Part shown: one piece after another, positions 1 to 5,427 of the stretch
Layout of the letters: every line of letters starts with the position of its first letter
Numbering within the stretch: position 1 is the stretch's first letter
NCBI GenBank assembly: GCA_947175845.1
Contig: CAMWOK010000102.1
Coordinates: 1-8,848 of the forward strand
Length of the DNA: 8,848 nucleotides
Direction: 5' to 3'
DNA from: an uncultured Lachnospiraceae bacterium
Lineage (GTDB): Bacteria; Bacillota; Clostridia; Lachnospirales; Lachnospiraceae
Made by a program: the position numbers and the translations under genes
The notes under the pieces: generated by a model
What the model was told of the DNA's origin: nothing
Databases searched by the model: none
The model's input: only the letters and a program-made list of their open reading frames with translations

Positions 1-212
1 CGATTCAGCCTGTCCTCCAGTTCACTCTGCACATCAATATCCTCGGCATTTTCCAGTCTGCTGATGCCCTCTGTCAAAAGGTACTCCACTGTCAGTTCCT
101 CCATGCATTCGCTGCAGGAAGTAATATGTTCTACCAATCGAAACTCTGTATCTCTGTCCAGCTCGTCTTTCAGAAACAGATGAATACAGCGCTGTGCCTC
201 TTTACAATCCAT
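1..212 (-). CDS. Zinc-finger anti-sigma-type protein, N-terminal part (runs off the left edge)
   Basis: I read 70 codons from an ATG at 212 to the window edge. The reading frame starts MDCKEAQRC and contains His29, Cys33 and Cys36 in an HxxxCxxC arrangement (HITSCSEC), with Cys3 and Cys9 upstream. This layout, a short helix ending in a DEL-type motif followed by HxxxCxxC and an acidic helix, is that of the zf-HC2 / anti-sigma-factor zinc-finger family. Such domains usually sit at the cytoplasmic N terminus of a membrane anti-sigma factor and bind an ECF sigma factor; here the rest of the protein, including any membrane segment, lies outside the window. A ribosome binding site (AGAGGG, about 217-222) stands 5 nt before the ATG. 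No sigma-factor gene is seen upstream, which is unusual for an anti-sigma gene, so it could be a different zf-HC2 protein. A weak -10-like TATTAT lies at 347-352. Confidence 0.6.
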   Translation of the reverse strand, partial: MDCKEAQRCIHLFLKDELDRDTEFRLVEHITSCSECMEELTVEYLLTEGISRLENAEDIDVQSELEDRLN

Positions 213-371
213 TGCTGCCCTCTTAAAGAAAATGAAAATACACATCACACGGCAGTGCCAACAGTCTCTGCCGCCCTGCGCCCAGGTTTCTTTGCCCGCC
301 ACGGTCCCTTACCATAACTTGTTTACCTGCGCGCTTTACTTTCCTAATAATACACTATTTTCTGTTATTTT

Positions 372-400
372 AAAAGAGAAAAATTAGAATTTTCTCTTTT
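372..400. repeat. A/T-rich inverted repeat
   Basis: Perfect 11-bp arms (372-382 and 390-400, AAAAGAGAAAA and its complement) are separated by 7 nt. It lies just downstream of the strong terminator of the 68-residue gene and upstream of the zinc-finger gene on the same strand. It could be a weak auxiliary terminator, a hairpin in the mRNA, or an A/T-rich promoter-upstream element. Its role is not decided by the sequence. Confidence 0.5.
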
Positions 401-406
401 TTGTTT

Positions 407-457
407 AAAAACGACAGCGGCAGCAGTATTTCAATGACAATACTGCTGCCGCTGTCG
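407..457 (-). terminator. Strong intrinsic terminator of the 68-residue protein gene
   Basis: A perfect 19-bp GC-rich stem (412-430 with 439-457) has an 8-nt loop. On the minus strand it is followed by five U (407-411). It starts 25 bases past the stop codon of the small gene at 482, so it closes that transcript and insulates the zinc-finger gene that follows. On the plus strand there is no U run. Confidence 0.9.
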
Positions 458-481
458 GCGCGTTATGCCGCGGACGCCTGA

Positions 482-688
482 TTACAGAAAGGAATCTCCG
501 TCACTGATTTTCTGGATCAGCTGACGCATCTCCTCCTTGCTTTTGACGTTTTTGCTCTCCGCCAGAATCTTTTCTTTCTCGTACTCTGTCAGATTGCCGT
601 AATTGTTGATTGCCTGCTCGTCCATGGCCATCCCGAACGCAAGCCCGAGCGGCAGCCCGCCGCCCTGTAAACCGTCTGTATAGTCCAT
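482..688 (-). CDS. Small 68-residue protein of unknown function
   Basis: The protein has a glycine-rich hydrophobic N-terminal stretch (residues 7-21, GLQGGGLPLGLAFGM) followed by a charged, probably helical part with many Glu and Lys (residues 32-64). It has no signal peptide, no convincing membrane segment and no cysteine. I chose the ATG at 688 because a GAGGTG site ends 5 nt before it; a GTG two codons upstream (694) is in frame but would abut that site. It is flanked by its own upstream region and a very strong terminator, which argues for a real, independently expressed gene. I have the impression that small proteins with this layout (hydrophobic Gly-rich start, then an acidic helix) occur in other Clostridia, but I cannot name a family. 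Function unknown; cytoplasmic by appearance. Confidence 0.7.
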   Translation of the reverse strand: MDYTDGLQGGGLPLGLAFGMAMDEQAINNYGNLTEYEKEKILAESKNVKSKEEMRQLIQKISDGDSFL

Positions 689-746
689 AATCACACCTCA
701 TATCTTTCCTGACATGCCGCTGAAAACATTGTTCTTTTCCCGTTTC

Positions 747-773
747 GTAAAACCTGTTCTGTGCGGGTTTTAC
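747..773. repeat. 8-11-8 perfect palindrome in the divergent intergenic region
   Basis: GTAAAACC (747-754) and its reverse complement GGTTTTAC (766-773) are separated by 11 nt. It lies 58 bases or more upstream of the 68-residue gene on the minus strand, where it could be an operator for a dimeric regulator or a hairpin in the 5' leader. It is not followed by a U run on either strand, so a terminator is unlikely. No known operator consensus is recognised. Confidence 0.45.
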
Positions 774-843
774 TGTTTTAGCATCCCCGATATGTGGAGT
801 TTTTATGTGGCGGCCGCCGACAGACACATATTCCATTTTTTTC

Positions 844-872
844 TATATTTATCCGAAAAACTATGTTATAAT
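844..872 (+). promoter_or_regulatory. Extended -10 promoter of the dehydrogenase gene
   Basis: A perfect TATAAT at 867-872 is preceded by TG at 864-865 (TGTTATAAT), an extended -10 element. The -35 region 17 nt upstream (844-849, TATATT) matches TTGACA poorly, as is common for extended -10 promoters. Transcription would start near 879, leaving a leader of about 115 nt before the ATG at 994. Confidence 0.65.
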
Positions 873-884
873 CAAGACAGTTGT

Positions 885-966
885 ACAGCCCGGATGGGTA
901 TTGTGTCAAAACAACCACTATTCACAACGGGCTCCCGAAGGCTGTCTGTGCCTGATACTGCGGGAG
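885..966 (+). other. Foldable 5' leader of the dehydrogenase gene (possible regulatory RNA)
   Basis: The leader can form an outer AGCCCG/CGGGCT stem (887-892 with 928-933) continuing after an 8-nt left bulge into TTGTG/CACAA (901-905 with 923-927). A second stem pairs CTCCCG with CGGGAG (932-937 with 961-966). An alternative pairing, ACAGCC with GGCTGT (885-890 with 940-945), competes with the first. The stems share bases at 932-933, so they partly exclude each other. The ribosome binding site AGGAGG (981-986) lies 14 nt after the last stem. No known riboswitch class is recognised, and no U-run terminator follows. Apart from this leader, the promoter and two palindromes, I see nothing else in the 305-base gap 689-993. 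Confidence 0.35.
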
Positions 967-993
967 TCTGTCTAAAATCAAGGAGGGAAAGAT

Positions 994-1758
994 ATGGGAA
1001 GATTAGACGGAAAGGTCGCTGTAATCACAGGGGGAAACTCTGGAATCGGCGCCTGCACAGCAGAGCTTTTTGCAAAGGAGGGCGCCAAGGTTGTCATCTC
1101 TGCGCGGCGCGTAGAACAACTTGAGGCGGTCGCTGAAAAAATCAGGACAGCCGGCGGGGAAGCCCTGGCAGTGCCCTGCGATATCTCTGACAAAGCGCAG
1201 TGCAGTGCTGTCATCACAAAGGCGGTCGAGACCTTTGGCACGGTCGATATACTGGTGAACAATGCCGGCGTGGTGGACAGCGGCATTGAGGCGATTGAGA
1301 AGGTGACGGACCAGACGATCGACACGCTCATAGATATCAACACAAAAGGAACGCTCTACATGACGCGGGAGGCCGCCAAAGTCATGGTCGAAAAGAAAGC
1401 CGGCTCCATCGTAAATGTCTCAAGTGTGGCAGGGTACACAGGCGGCGGCGGTGTCGCTTATGTGGCAAGCAAGGCAGCCGTGATCGGCATGACGAAGAAC
1501 ATTGCCATGCGCTGTGCGAACGTCAATGTGCGCTGCAACGCGCTGTGCCCTGGAAGTGTTGTCACACCGATGACCATGGGCATGAAAAAGGAAAATCTTG
1601 ACCCGGATATGATGGGCGCGATGGCAAAACACGCCGACCTGTCGCTCCCGGTGTGTATGCCAGAGGAAGTTGCCAACGCGATCCTGTTCCTCGCAGGCGA
1701 CGAGTCCTCCGCCATCACCGGACAGATCATTGTCATTGACCACGGCGCAGACCTGTAA
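994..1758 (+). CDS. Short-chain dehydrogenase/reductase (classical SDR), substrate unknown
   Basis: This 254-residue protein has the length and motif order of a classical SDR oxidoreductase. The Rossmann nucleotide-binding motif TGGNSGIG is at residues 12-19, the NNAG motif at 89-92, and the active-site set is Asn116, Ser143, Tyr156 and Lys160 (YVASK). Arg38-Arg39 after the second beta strand suggests NADP(H) rather than NAD(H). The C-terminal ITGQIIVIDHG strand is typical. Family members reduce or oxidise alcohol/carbonyl groups on sugars, acyl-ACP, steroids or bile acids; the motifs do not tell which. The ATG at 994 is preceded by AGGAGG with 7-nt spacing. The gene is monocistronic, between its own extended -10 promoter and a terminator, so its neighbours give no hint of the pathway. 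Database names such as 3-oxoacyl-ACP reductase or glucose 1-dehydrogenase would be guesses. Confidence 0.93.
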   Translation: MGRLDGKVAVITGGNSGIGACTAELFAKEGAKVVISARRVEQLEAVAEKIRTAGGEALAVPCDISDKAQCSAVITKAVETFGTVDILVNNAGVVDSGIEAIEKVTDQTIDTLIDINTKGTLYMTREAAKVMVEKKAGSIVNVSSVAGYTGGGGVAYVASKAAVIGMTKNIAMRCANVNVRCNALCPGSVVTPMTMGMKKENLDPDMMGAMAKHADLSLPVCMPEEVANAILFLAGDESSAITGQIIVIDHGADL

Positions 1759-1773
1759 AAAAGTGGACTGCCA

Positions 1774-1822
1774 GGACAAGAGAGCCCTCAACAAAGCTCT
1801 CTTGCCCGCTTTCTCCTTTTTT
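1774..1822 (+). terminator. Intrinsic terminator after the dehydrogenase gene
   Basis: A 9-bp stem (CAAGAGAGC at 1777-1785 with its complement at 1796-1804) is extended by two G-C pairs after an A/C mismatch. It has a 10-nt loop and a downstream tract ending in six T (1817-1822). The U run is separated from the stem by about 12 nt, which is longer than ideal, but position and strand fit the end of the dehydrogenase transcript. Confidence 0.7.
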
Positions 1823-1911
1823 ATGCCATTCCATATAAAGAGTCCGCCATCGCCGTGACCTTTTCGTCACAAAATATTAGAAAAATTTTTTTAAATTTTT
1901 CCTGTTTCCAC

Positions 1912-1940
1912 TTGCCTACTGCTCAAAAGTATGATATCAT
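1912..1940 (+). promoter_or_regulatory. Promoter of the tRNA-Leu gene
   Basis: The -35 box is TTGCCT (1912-1917) and the -10 box TATCAT (1935-1940), separated by exactly 17 nt, with TG at 1932-1933 adding an extended -10. An A/T-rich stretch (1870-1900) lies upstream and could act as an UP element, as is common for stable RNA genes. Transcription would start near 1947, about 28 nt before the mature tRNA. Confidence 0.75.
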
Positions 1941-1974
1941 ATCTTTTGTCGTTATGACATACATGATTGGAAAC

Positions 1975-2057
1975 GCCGGTGTGGCGGAATGGCAGACGCA
2001 GCAGACTCAAAATCTGCCGGGGGCAACCTCGTGCCGGTTCAAGTCCGGCCACCGGCA
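1975..2057 (+). tRNA. tRNA-Leu, anticodon CAA
   Basis: The 83-nt sequence folds as a class II tRNA. The acceptor stem pairs GCCGGTG (1975-1981) with CACCGGC, followed by discriminator A at 2057. The anticodon stem GCAGA/TCTGC carries the 7-nt loop CTCAAAA with anticodon CAA at 2008-2010, which reads the leucine codon UUG. The variable arm is long, as expected for leucine. The T arm has GCCGG/CCGGC around TTCAAGT. The 3' CCA is not encoded and must be added by nucleotidyltransferase. It stands alone rather than in a tRNA cluster. Confidence 0.97.
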
Positions 2058-2066
2058 TTCCAAAAG

Positions 2067-2101
2067 ACAGCATTTGAAAATTTTTTCAAGTGCTGTTTTT
2101 T
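2067..2101 (+). terminator. Intrinsic terminator of the tRNA-Leu gene
   Basis: A 12-bp stem with one G-T pair (2067-2078 with 2085-2096) is followed directly by five T (2097-2101), 10 bases after the tRNA 3' end. The A run upstream (2062-2065) pairs with the T tail, so the hairpin might also work on the other strand. The remaining 2102-2216 shows no gene or clear signal. Confidence 0.85.
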
Positions 2102-2216
2102 GTTGAAGAAATTTAGATAGTGACATTCGTGAAAAGTATTGAGAAACAAATTCAGGTTTGAACGCGTTTGGAAATATGTGTCCGACACGCTCCCATCGCA
2201 CCTCTGGAATAATAGC

Positions 2217-2260
2217 AAAAAGACCGGGCATCTGACCATATCAGTCAATCCCGGTCTTTT
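2217..2260 (-). terminator. Intrinsic terminator of the purine operon
   Basis: A perfect 11-bp stem (AAAAGACCGGG at 2218-2228 with its complement at 2250-2260) has a 21-nt loop that contains a small inner hairpin (2232-2235 with 2241-2244). On the minus strand the 3' arm ends in five U (2217-2221). It starts 35 nt after the stop codon of the AICAR transformylase gene. Confidence 0.85.
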
Positions 2261-2295
2261 GCACGGAACAGAAAAACAGTCTACCCCGCCTGAAC

Positions 2296-3471
2296 TTAAT
2301 GATGAAACAGTCTGATCCCCGTAAAGCACATTGCAATATCGTACTTGTTGCAGGTTTCAATCACATTGTCATCCCGGATGGAGCCGCCCGGCTGTGCGAT
2401 ATACTTAACGCCGCTCCTGTGCGCGCGCTCCACATTGTCGCCAAACGGGAAGAACGCGTCGGAGCCCAGCGCTACATCCGTCATCTGGTCAAGCCATGCG
2501 CGCTTCTCCTCCCTCGTGAGCACGTCCGGCTTTTCCGTGAAGAAATTCTCCCAGGTGCCGTCTGCGAGCACATCCATATAATCATCGCTCATGTACACGT
2601 CAATCGTGTTGTCCCTGTCCGCGCGCCCGATTTTCTCCTTAAACGGCAGATTCAGCACCTTTGGATTCTGACGCAGATACCAGTTGTCCGCCTTGCTGCC
2701 CGCAAGCCTCGTACAGTGAATGCGCGACTGCTGCCCCGCGCCGATACCGATTGCCTGTCCGCCCTTCACGTAGCAAACAGAGTTGGACTGTGTGTACTTC
2801 AAGGTAATCATGGCGATCGCGAGGTCAATTTTTGCCTGCTCGGGAATTTCCTTGTTTTTTGTCACGACATCTGCAAACAGCGCGTCATCAATCACAAGCT
2901 CATTCCTGCCCTGCTCGAAGGTAATGCCGTAGACATCCTTCGTCTCCACAGGAGCTGGCACATACTTCGGATCAATCTGAATCACCGCATAGTTTCCCTT
3001 CTTCTTCGCCTTCAGGATCTCAAGCGCCTCCGGCTCATATCCGGGCGCAATGATCCCGTCTGAAACTTCCCTCTTGATTAAATTTGCCGTATCGGCATCA
3101 CACACATCTGACAGCGCGATAAAATCACCGAACGACGACATTCTGTCCGCGCCGCGCGCCCTTGCGTACGCGCTCGCAAGCGGCGACAGCTCGCCCATAT
3201 CGTCCACCCAGTAGATCTTTCTCTCAATCTCATTCAACGGCAGTCCAACCGCCGCACCCGCCGGCGAAACATGCTTGAAAGAAGTCGCCGCCGGAAGCCC
3301 TGTCGCCTTTTTCAGCTCCTTCACAAGCTGCCAGCCGTTGAGCGCGTCAAGGAAATTGATGTACCCCGGCTTTCCGTTCAACACCACTATCGGAAGCTCT
3401 CCCTCTCTCGCATAGATTTTAGACGGCTTCTGGTTTGGATTACAGCCATATTTTAATTCCAGTTCTTTCAT
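2296..3471 (-). CDS. Stand-alone AICAR transformylase (PurH C-terminal domain type)
   Basis: This 391-residue enzyme should transfer the formyl group of 10-formyl-THF to AICAR (ZMP), giving FAICAR, the ninth step of de novo purine synthesis, in the cytoplasm. The sequence matches the transformylase half of bifunctional PurH: SFKHVSPAG at 64-72 with the catalytic Lys66-His67 pair, SNSVCYVKGGQAIGIGAGQQ at 229-248 running into SRIHCTRLAG, FPFGD at 341-345, QPGGS at 360-364 and the C-terminal end FTGIRLFHH. The roughly 200-residue MGS-like cyclohydrolase domain that normally precedes this part is absent, and the start is firm (AAGGAG, 10 nt before ATG 3471), so this is not a fragment. The missing activity is supplied by the IMP cyclohydrolase gene 72 nt upstream in the same operon. 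In the core motif KHVSPAG, Ser and Ala replace the usual Asn and Cys of KHVNPCG. Confidence 0.93.
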   Translation of the reverse strand: MKELELKYGCNPNQKPSKIYAREGELPIVVLNGKPGYINFLDALNGWQLVKELKKATGLPAATSFKHVSPAGAAVGLPLNEIERKIYWVDDMGELSPLASAYARARGADRMSSFGDFIALSDVCDADTANLIKREVSDGIIAPGYEPEALEILKAKKKGNYAVIQIDPKYVPAPVETKDVYGITFEQGRNELVIDDALFADVVTKNKEIPEQAKIDLAIAMITLKYTQSNSVCYVKGGQAIGIGAGQQSRIHCTRLAGSKADNWYLRQNPKVLNLPFKEKIGRADRDNTIDVYMSDDYMDVLADGTWENFFTEKPDVLTREEKRAWLDQMTDVALGSDAFFPFGDNVERAHRSGVKYIAQPGGSIRDDNVIETCNKYDIAMCFTGIRLFHH

Positions 3472-3543
3472 AGATTTCCTACTCCTTTATTATGAGACTT
3501 ACGTTTCCGCTTCAACAGTGCCTGTTATCTGACATTCTCTGTA

Positions 3544-4257
3544 CTAAACATTTTTATTGTAGATTTTTGACGCATAGCTGCCTGTCTCGATGTCAATAAA
3601 ACGGATAAAAAGAGAAACCTTGTTGTCATCGTTGAGGCTGTTCCAGACCATATCCCCAAACGCGGTCATATCGTCTGGTATCTCCACAAGCTTTGGCTCT
3701 CCCTCAAAGCTTGGCAGCGGATTCCCGTCCTCCATGTACGTGTGAATGAAATGCCCCTCTCCCGCCGCCGGATTGCTGTACGCAAAGGTGTAGCGGTTAC
3801 ATGCATCCGGGTTTCCGTCGCTGCTCTTCAAAATGGACATTGCATAGTTGTAACTGCCGTTCTCAATGTGGAGAATCCCGGAAATGCGCGGTGTGTAGTT
3901 GGGTGCGTCCGGCTCAAACTCCCGCGTTCTGAGCGCCTGCTCAAACGTCTGCTGTTTGTCCATCAGCTCATAGATCGTGTCGGTCTGATCTCCGTTTGTC
4001 ACAATCGTCTTGTTGCCGAGCACGCGCACAGGCGCGTAGATAATCAGGCTGGGGTCGCTCAGTTTCGAAGGGTCAAACGCCTGCGTGCGGATACCTTCCC
4101 CGTCTTCCACAAACACGCGGTTTCTGCTGTTTTCGCTTCTGCCCATGATAAAGTAAGCGATCGCAGCCTTCTTTCCATCCTTTGTCTTACCAATGACAAT
4201 CCCTCTGCCAGGGTAAGCGTTGCCTTTGAGCTCCTGCTCCAATGATAGCATCTTCAT
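3544..4257 (-). CDS. purO: IMP cyclohydrolase, PurO type
   Basis: The 237-residue protein should close FAICAR to IMP, the last step of de novo purine synthesis. It is unrelated to the MGS-like cyclohydrolase domain of PurH and instead resembles the archaeal PurO family (IMP_cyclohyd), which has an NTN-hydrolase-like fold. Visible family features are the N-terminal YPGRGIVIG (15-23), GRSENSRNR (39-47), the GNKT...TNGDQTD segment (81-93) and YTPRISGI (121-128). It is somewhat longer than archaeal members, with extra sequence at the C-terminal end. The ATG at 4257 follows AGGAGG (4265-4270) with 7-nt spacing. It is the first gene of a two-gene operon with the AICAR transformylase, and its leader holds a ZTP riboswitch, which supports the purine role strongly. 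I assign PurO from motif recall, not from an alignment. Confidence 0.88.
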   Translation of the reverse strand: MKMLSLEQELKGNAYPGRGIVIGKTKDGKKAAIAYFIMGRSENSRNRVFVEDGEGIRTQAFDPSKLSDPSLIIYAPVRVLGNKTIVTNGDQTDTIYELMDKQQTFEQALRTREFEPDAPNYTPRISGILHIENGSYNYAMSILKSSDGNPDACNRYTFAYSNPAAGEGHFIHTYMEDGNPLPSFEGEPKLVEIPDDMTAFGDMVWNSLNDDNKVSLFIRFIDIETGSYASKIYNKNV

Positions 4258-4286
4258 CTCTCATCCTCCTATATGTAATGTCTGTG

Positions 4287-4339
4287 TGCGTCCCGGCACC
4301 CGTCAGCTTTTGCTGCATAAAAAAACCGTCTGGACGCAC
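4287..4339 (-). other. Second leader hairpin overlapping the riboswitch terminator
   Basis: In the minus-strand transcript GUGCGUCC (4339-4332) can pair perfectly with GGACGCAC (4294-4287). The first arm lies within the terminator hairpin and includes two bases of its 3' stem arm. An inner CAGC-AAAA-GCUG hairpin (about 4305-4316) sits inside. The structure can form only after RNA polymerase has passed the U run, so it is not a classical antiterminator. It might stabilise the read-through RNA or keep the terminator from refolding. It ends 17 nt before the AGGAGG of the IMP cyclohydrolase gene. Confidence 0.4.
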
Positions 4340-4362
4340 GAACTTCATGCTGCCCAGGCGGT
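4319..4362 (-). terminator. Terminator (expression platform) of the ZTP riboswitch
   Basis: In the minus-strand RNA ACCGCCUGG (4362-4354) pairs with CCAGACGGU (4333-4325) through one G-U pair. An inner GCAUG/CGUGC stem (4349-4345 with 4339-4335) continues the hairpin. Seven U follow or end the stem (4325-4319). The 5' arm is made of the conserved riboswitch 3' segment CCGCCUGGGCA, so aptamer pseudoknot and terminator exclude each other. Confidence 0.9.
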
Positions 4363-4446
4363 CGGCTTCTCAACTATCATACACTCCCTGTAGGTCCTCC
4401 TACTTCGCACTGTACCCACAGCACCTTTTCCGCCAGTCGTGTACCT
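4319..4446 (-). promoter_or_regulatory. ZTP (pfl) riboswitch controlling the PurO/AICAR transformylase operon
   Basis: The leader has the two conserved halves of the pfl/ZTP RNA. The 5' half holds P1 UACAC/GUGUA (4443-4439 with 4384-4380), the conserved GACUGGCGG (4438-4430), a P2 helix CUGUGGGU/ACCUACAG (4421-4414 with 4395-4388), and the purine-rich GGGAG right after it. The 3' half is the hallmark CCGCCUGGGCA (4361-4351). GGCGG (4434-4430) and CCGCC (4361-4357) form the expected pseudoknot. ZTP riboswitches are known to bind ZMP/ZTP, which accumulate when 10-formyl-THF is short, and to turn on purine and folate genes. Here ligand binding would hold CCGCC in the pseudoknot and stop the terminator from forming. 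The P2 loop is longer than in common examples and has an alternative fold (two small hairpins). Confidence 0.93.
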
Positions 4447-4452
4447 GTTTTT

Positions 4453-4481
4453 ATCATATCTGATTCCGATGCTTTTGGCAA
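4453..4481 (-). promoter_or_regulatory. Promoter of the purine operon
   Basis: On the minus strand the -35 box is TTGCCA (4481-4476, 5 of 6 consensus) and the -10 box TATGAT (4458-4453, 5 of 6), separated by exactly 17 nt. A/T tracts directly upstream (4482-4502) could be an UP element. The predicted start near 4446 coincides with the first base of the riboswitch. Confidence 0.85.
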
Positions 4482-4518
4482 GAAAAATTTTGGAAATTTT
4501 ATCCGAACTCACATTCTA

Positions 4519-5385
4519 TTACAGGACATGCAAATCAACAAACGCAAGCGTAAGTTCACCGCCGCAAAGCCTGCGCACAAAAAAGATAGCGGTCAGATCG
4601 CTCCCCTTTCCATTGAGCGGAACATTTCCATAATGAATCACCGCGATATCATCCCTTCCCATCCACTCATAATCGGAGGAAATATCAATCCCTGTAATAA
4701 TTTCCTCTTTGTCAGGACAGTCCAGAAGGGAGGTCACTTTGTAGTCTGCAGATCCAAATTCCTCCGCGGCCTCCTCTCTTGTATAGCCCGGGCACCCATA
4801 ACCGTATACCGCTGATTCCAGCAGTTTTGGCGTCCATTTCAGCTCTGCATTTTCATCCGTCAGAAACAGTTCAAGGGCTTCCCGGTATCGTTCCTGCGCC
4901 AGAAATTCTGTCCACTCAATCAACAGCTCTATCAGTTCCACGTCGCCAGCGTCAGCCGGCAGTGTCCGCAAGCCCGGTTTTGCCATATGTTCCTCTGGAA
5001 TCCTATACGCGAGGAGCACCTGCCGCACACGCTTTCTTTGTTCATACTGCCTTCTGCTCTCCTCCTCTTCCTGTTTACGCCTCTGTTCTAACTCTTCATA
5101 GTACAGCTTTCTCTCCCTGTCTGCCCCCTCCTCGTAGAGGGTGCAATGCCGGAAGGCAACAGCCCGCTTTTTCAGATACCGCTCCGCCCCTTTCTGGCAT
5201 TTTACCATATATGTATCAGGGCCAAACGAACTTGGCACGCAGTTTAGAAACGTAAAATCCCCGCTGCCGATTATCTGTCTGACCTCCTTTGAATGCAGAT
5301 TCCACCAATTCTGCCAGGTCGCTGTGTCAATCCGGCATTCCGCCAGACGTATCAGATACTCTGTCAACTCCTGTTCGAGACACAT
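4519..5385 (-). CDS. 288-residue protein of unknown function with a charged central helix
   Basis: I do not recognise a family. Three parts can be seen. Residues 1-80 include a Trp-rich stretch (TWQNWWNLHSKEV, 23-35) and four of the protein's cysteines. Residues 84-122 are extremely rich in Glu, Arg, Lys and Gln and form a probable coiled coil or long single helix. The C-terminal half contains acidic helices and ends in an alternating hydrophobic pattern (residues 230-288, with DYEWMGRDDIAVIHYG at 238-253) that suggests a beta-rich domain. No signal peptide or membrane segment is present, so it is probably cytoplasmic. The ATG at 5385 follows GGGAGGG with 7-nt spacing and lies 42 nt after the O-acetyltransferase stop codon, so the genes are probably cotranscribed. 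No clear terminator follows its stop codon; the next signal is the purine promoter. Confidence 0.8.
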   Translation of the reverse strand: MCLEQELTEYLIRLAECRIDTATWQNWWNLHSKEVRQIIGSGDFTFLNCVPSSFGPDTYMVKCQKGAERYLKKRAVAFRHCTLYEEGADRERKLYYEELEQRRKQEEEESRRQYEQRKRVRQVLLAYRIPEEHMAKPGLRTLPADAGDVELIELLIEWTEFLAQERYREALELFLTDENAELKWTPKLLESAVYGYGCPGYTREEAAEEFGSADYKVTSLLDCPDKEEIITGIDISSDYEWMGRDDIAVIHYGNVPLNGKGSDLTAIFFVRRLCGGELTLAFVDLHVL

Positions 5386-5427
5386 CCTGTTTCCCTCCCT
5401 TATTTTGAAAAAATTCCTTTTCGATTA

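Noticed and set aside
126..317. Plus-strand 63-codon open frame
   Set aside because: It overlaps the zinc-finger gene on the other strand, has no ribosome binding site and no recognisable content.
1855..2106. Open frames on both strands across 1855-2106, including one reading GVAEWQTQQTQNLPGA
   Set aside because: They are translations of the tRNA-Leu gene and its flanks; this peptide is a well-known artefact of leucine tRNA genes.
2299..3063. Plus-strand 254-codon open frame
   Set aside because: It is the antisense shadow of the AICAR transformylase gene, which has full family motifs; the plus frame has no domain and no ribosome binding site.
4484..4502. A/T-only inverted repeat as a terminator for the 288-residue gene
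   Set aside because: The 7-bp A/T stem is too weak, and the stretch fits better as an UP element just upstream of the purine promoter.
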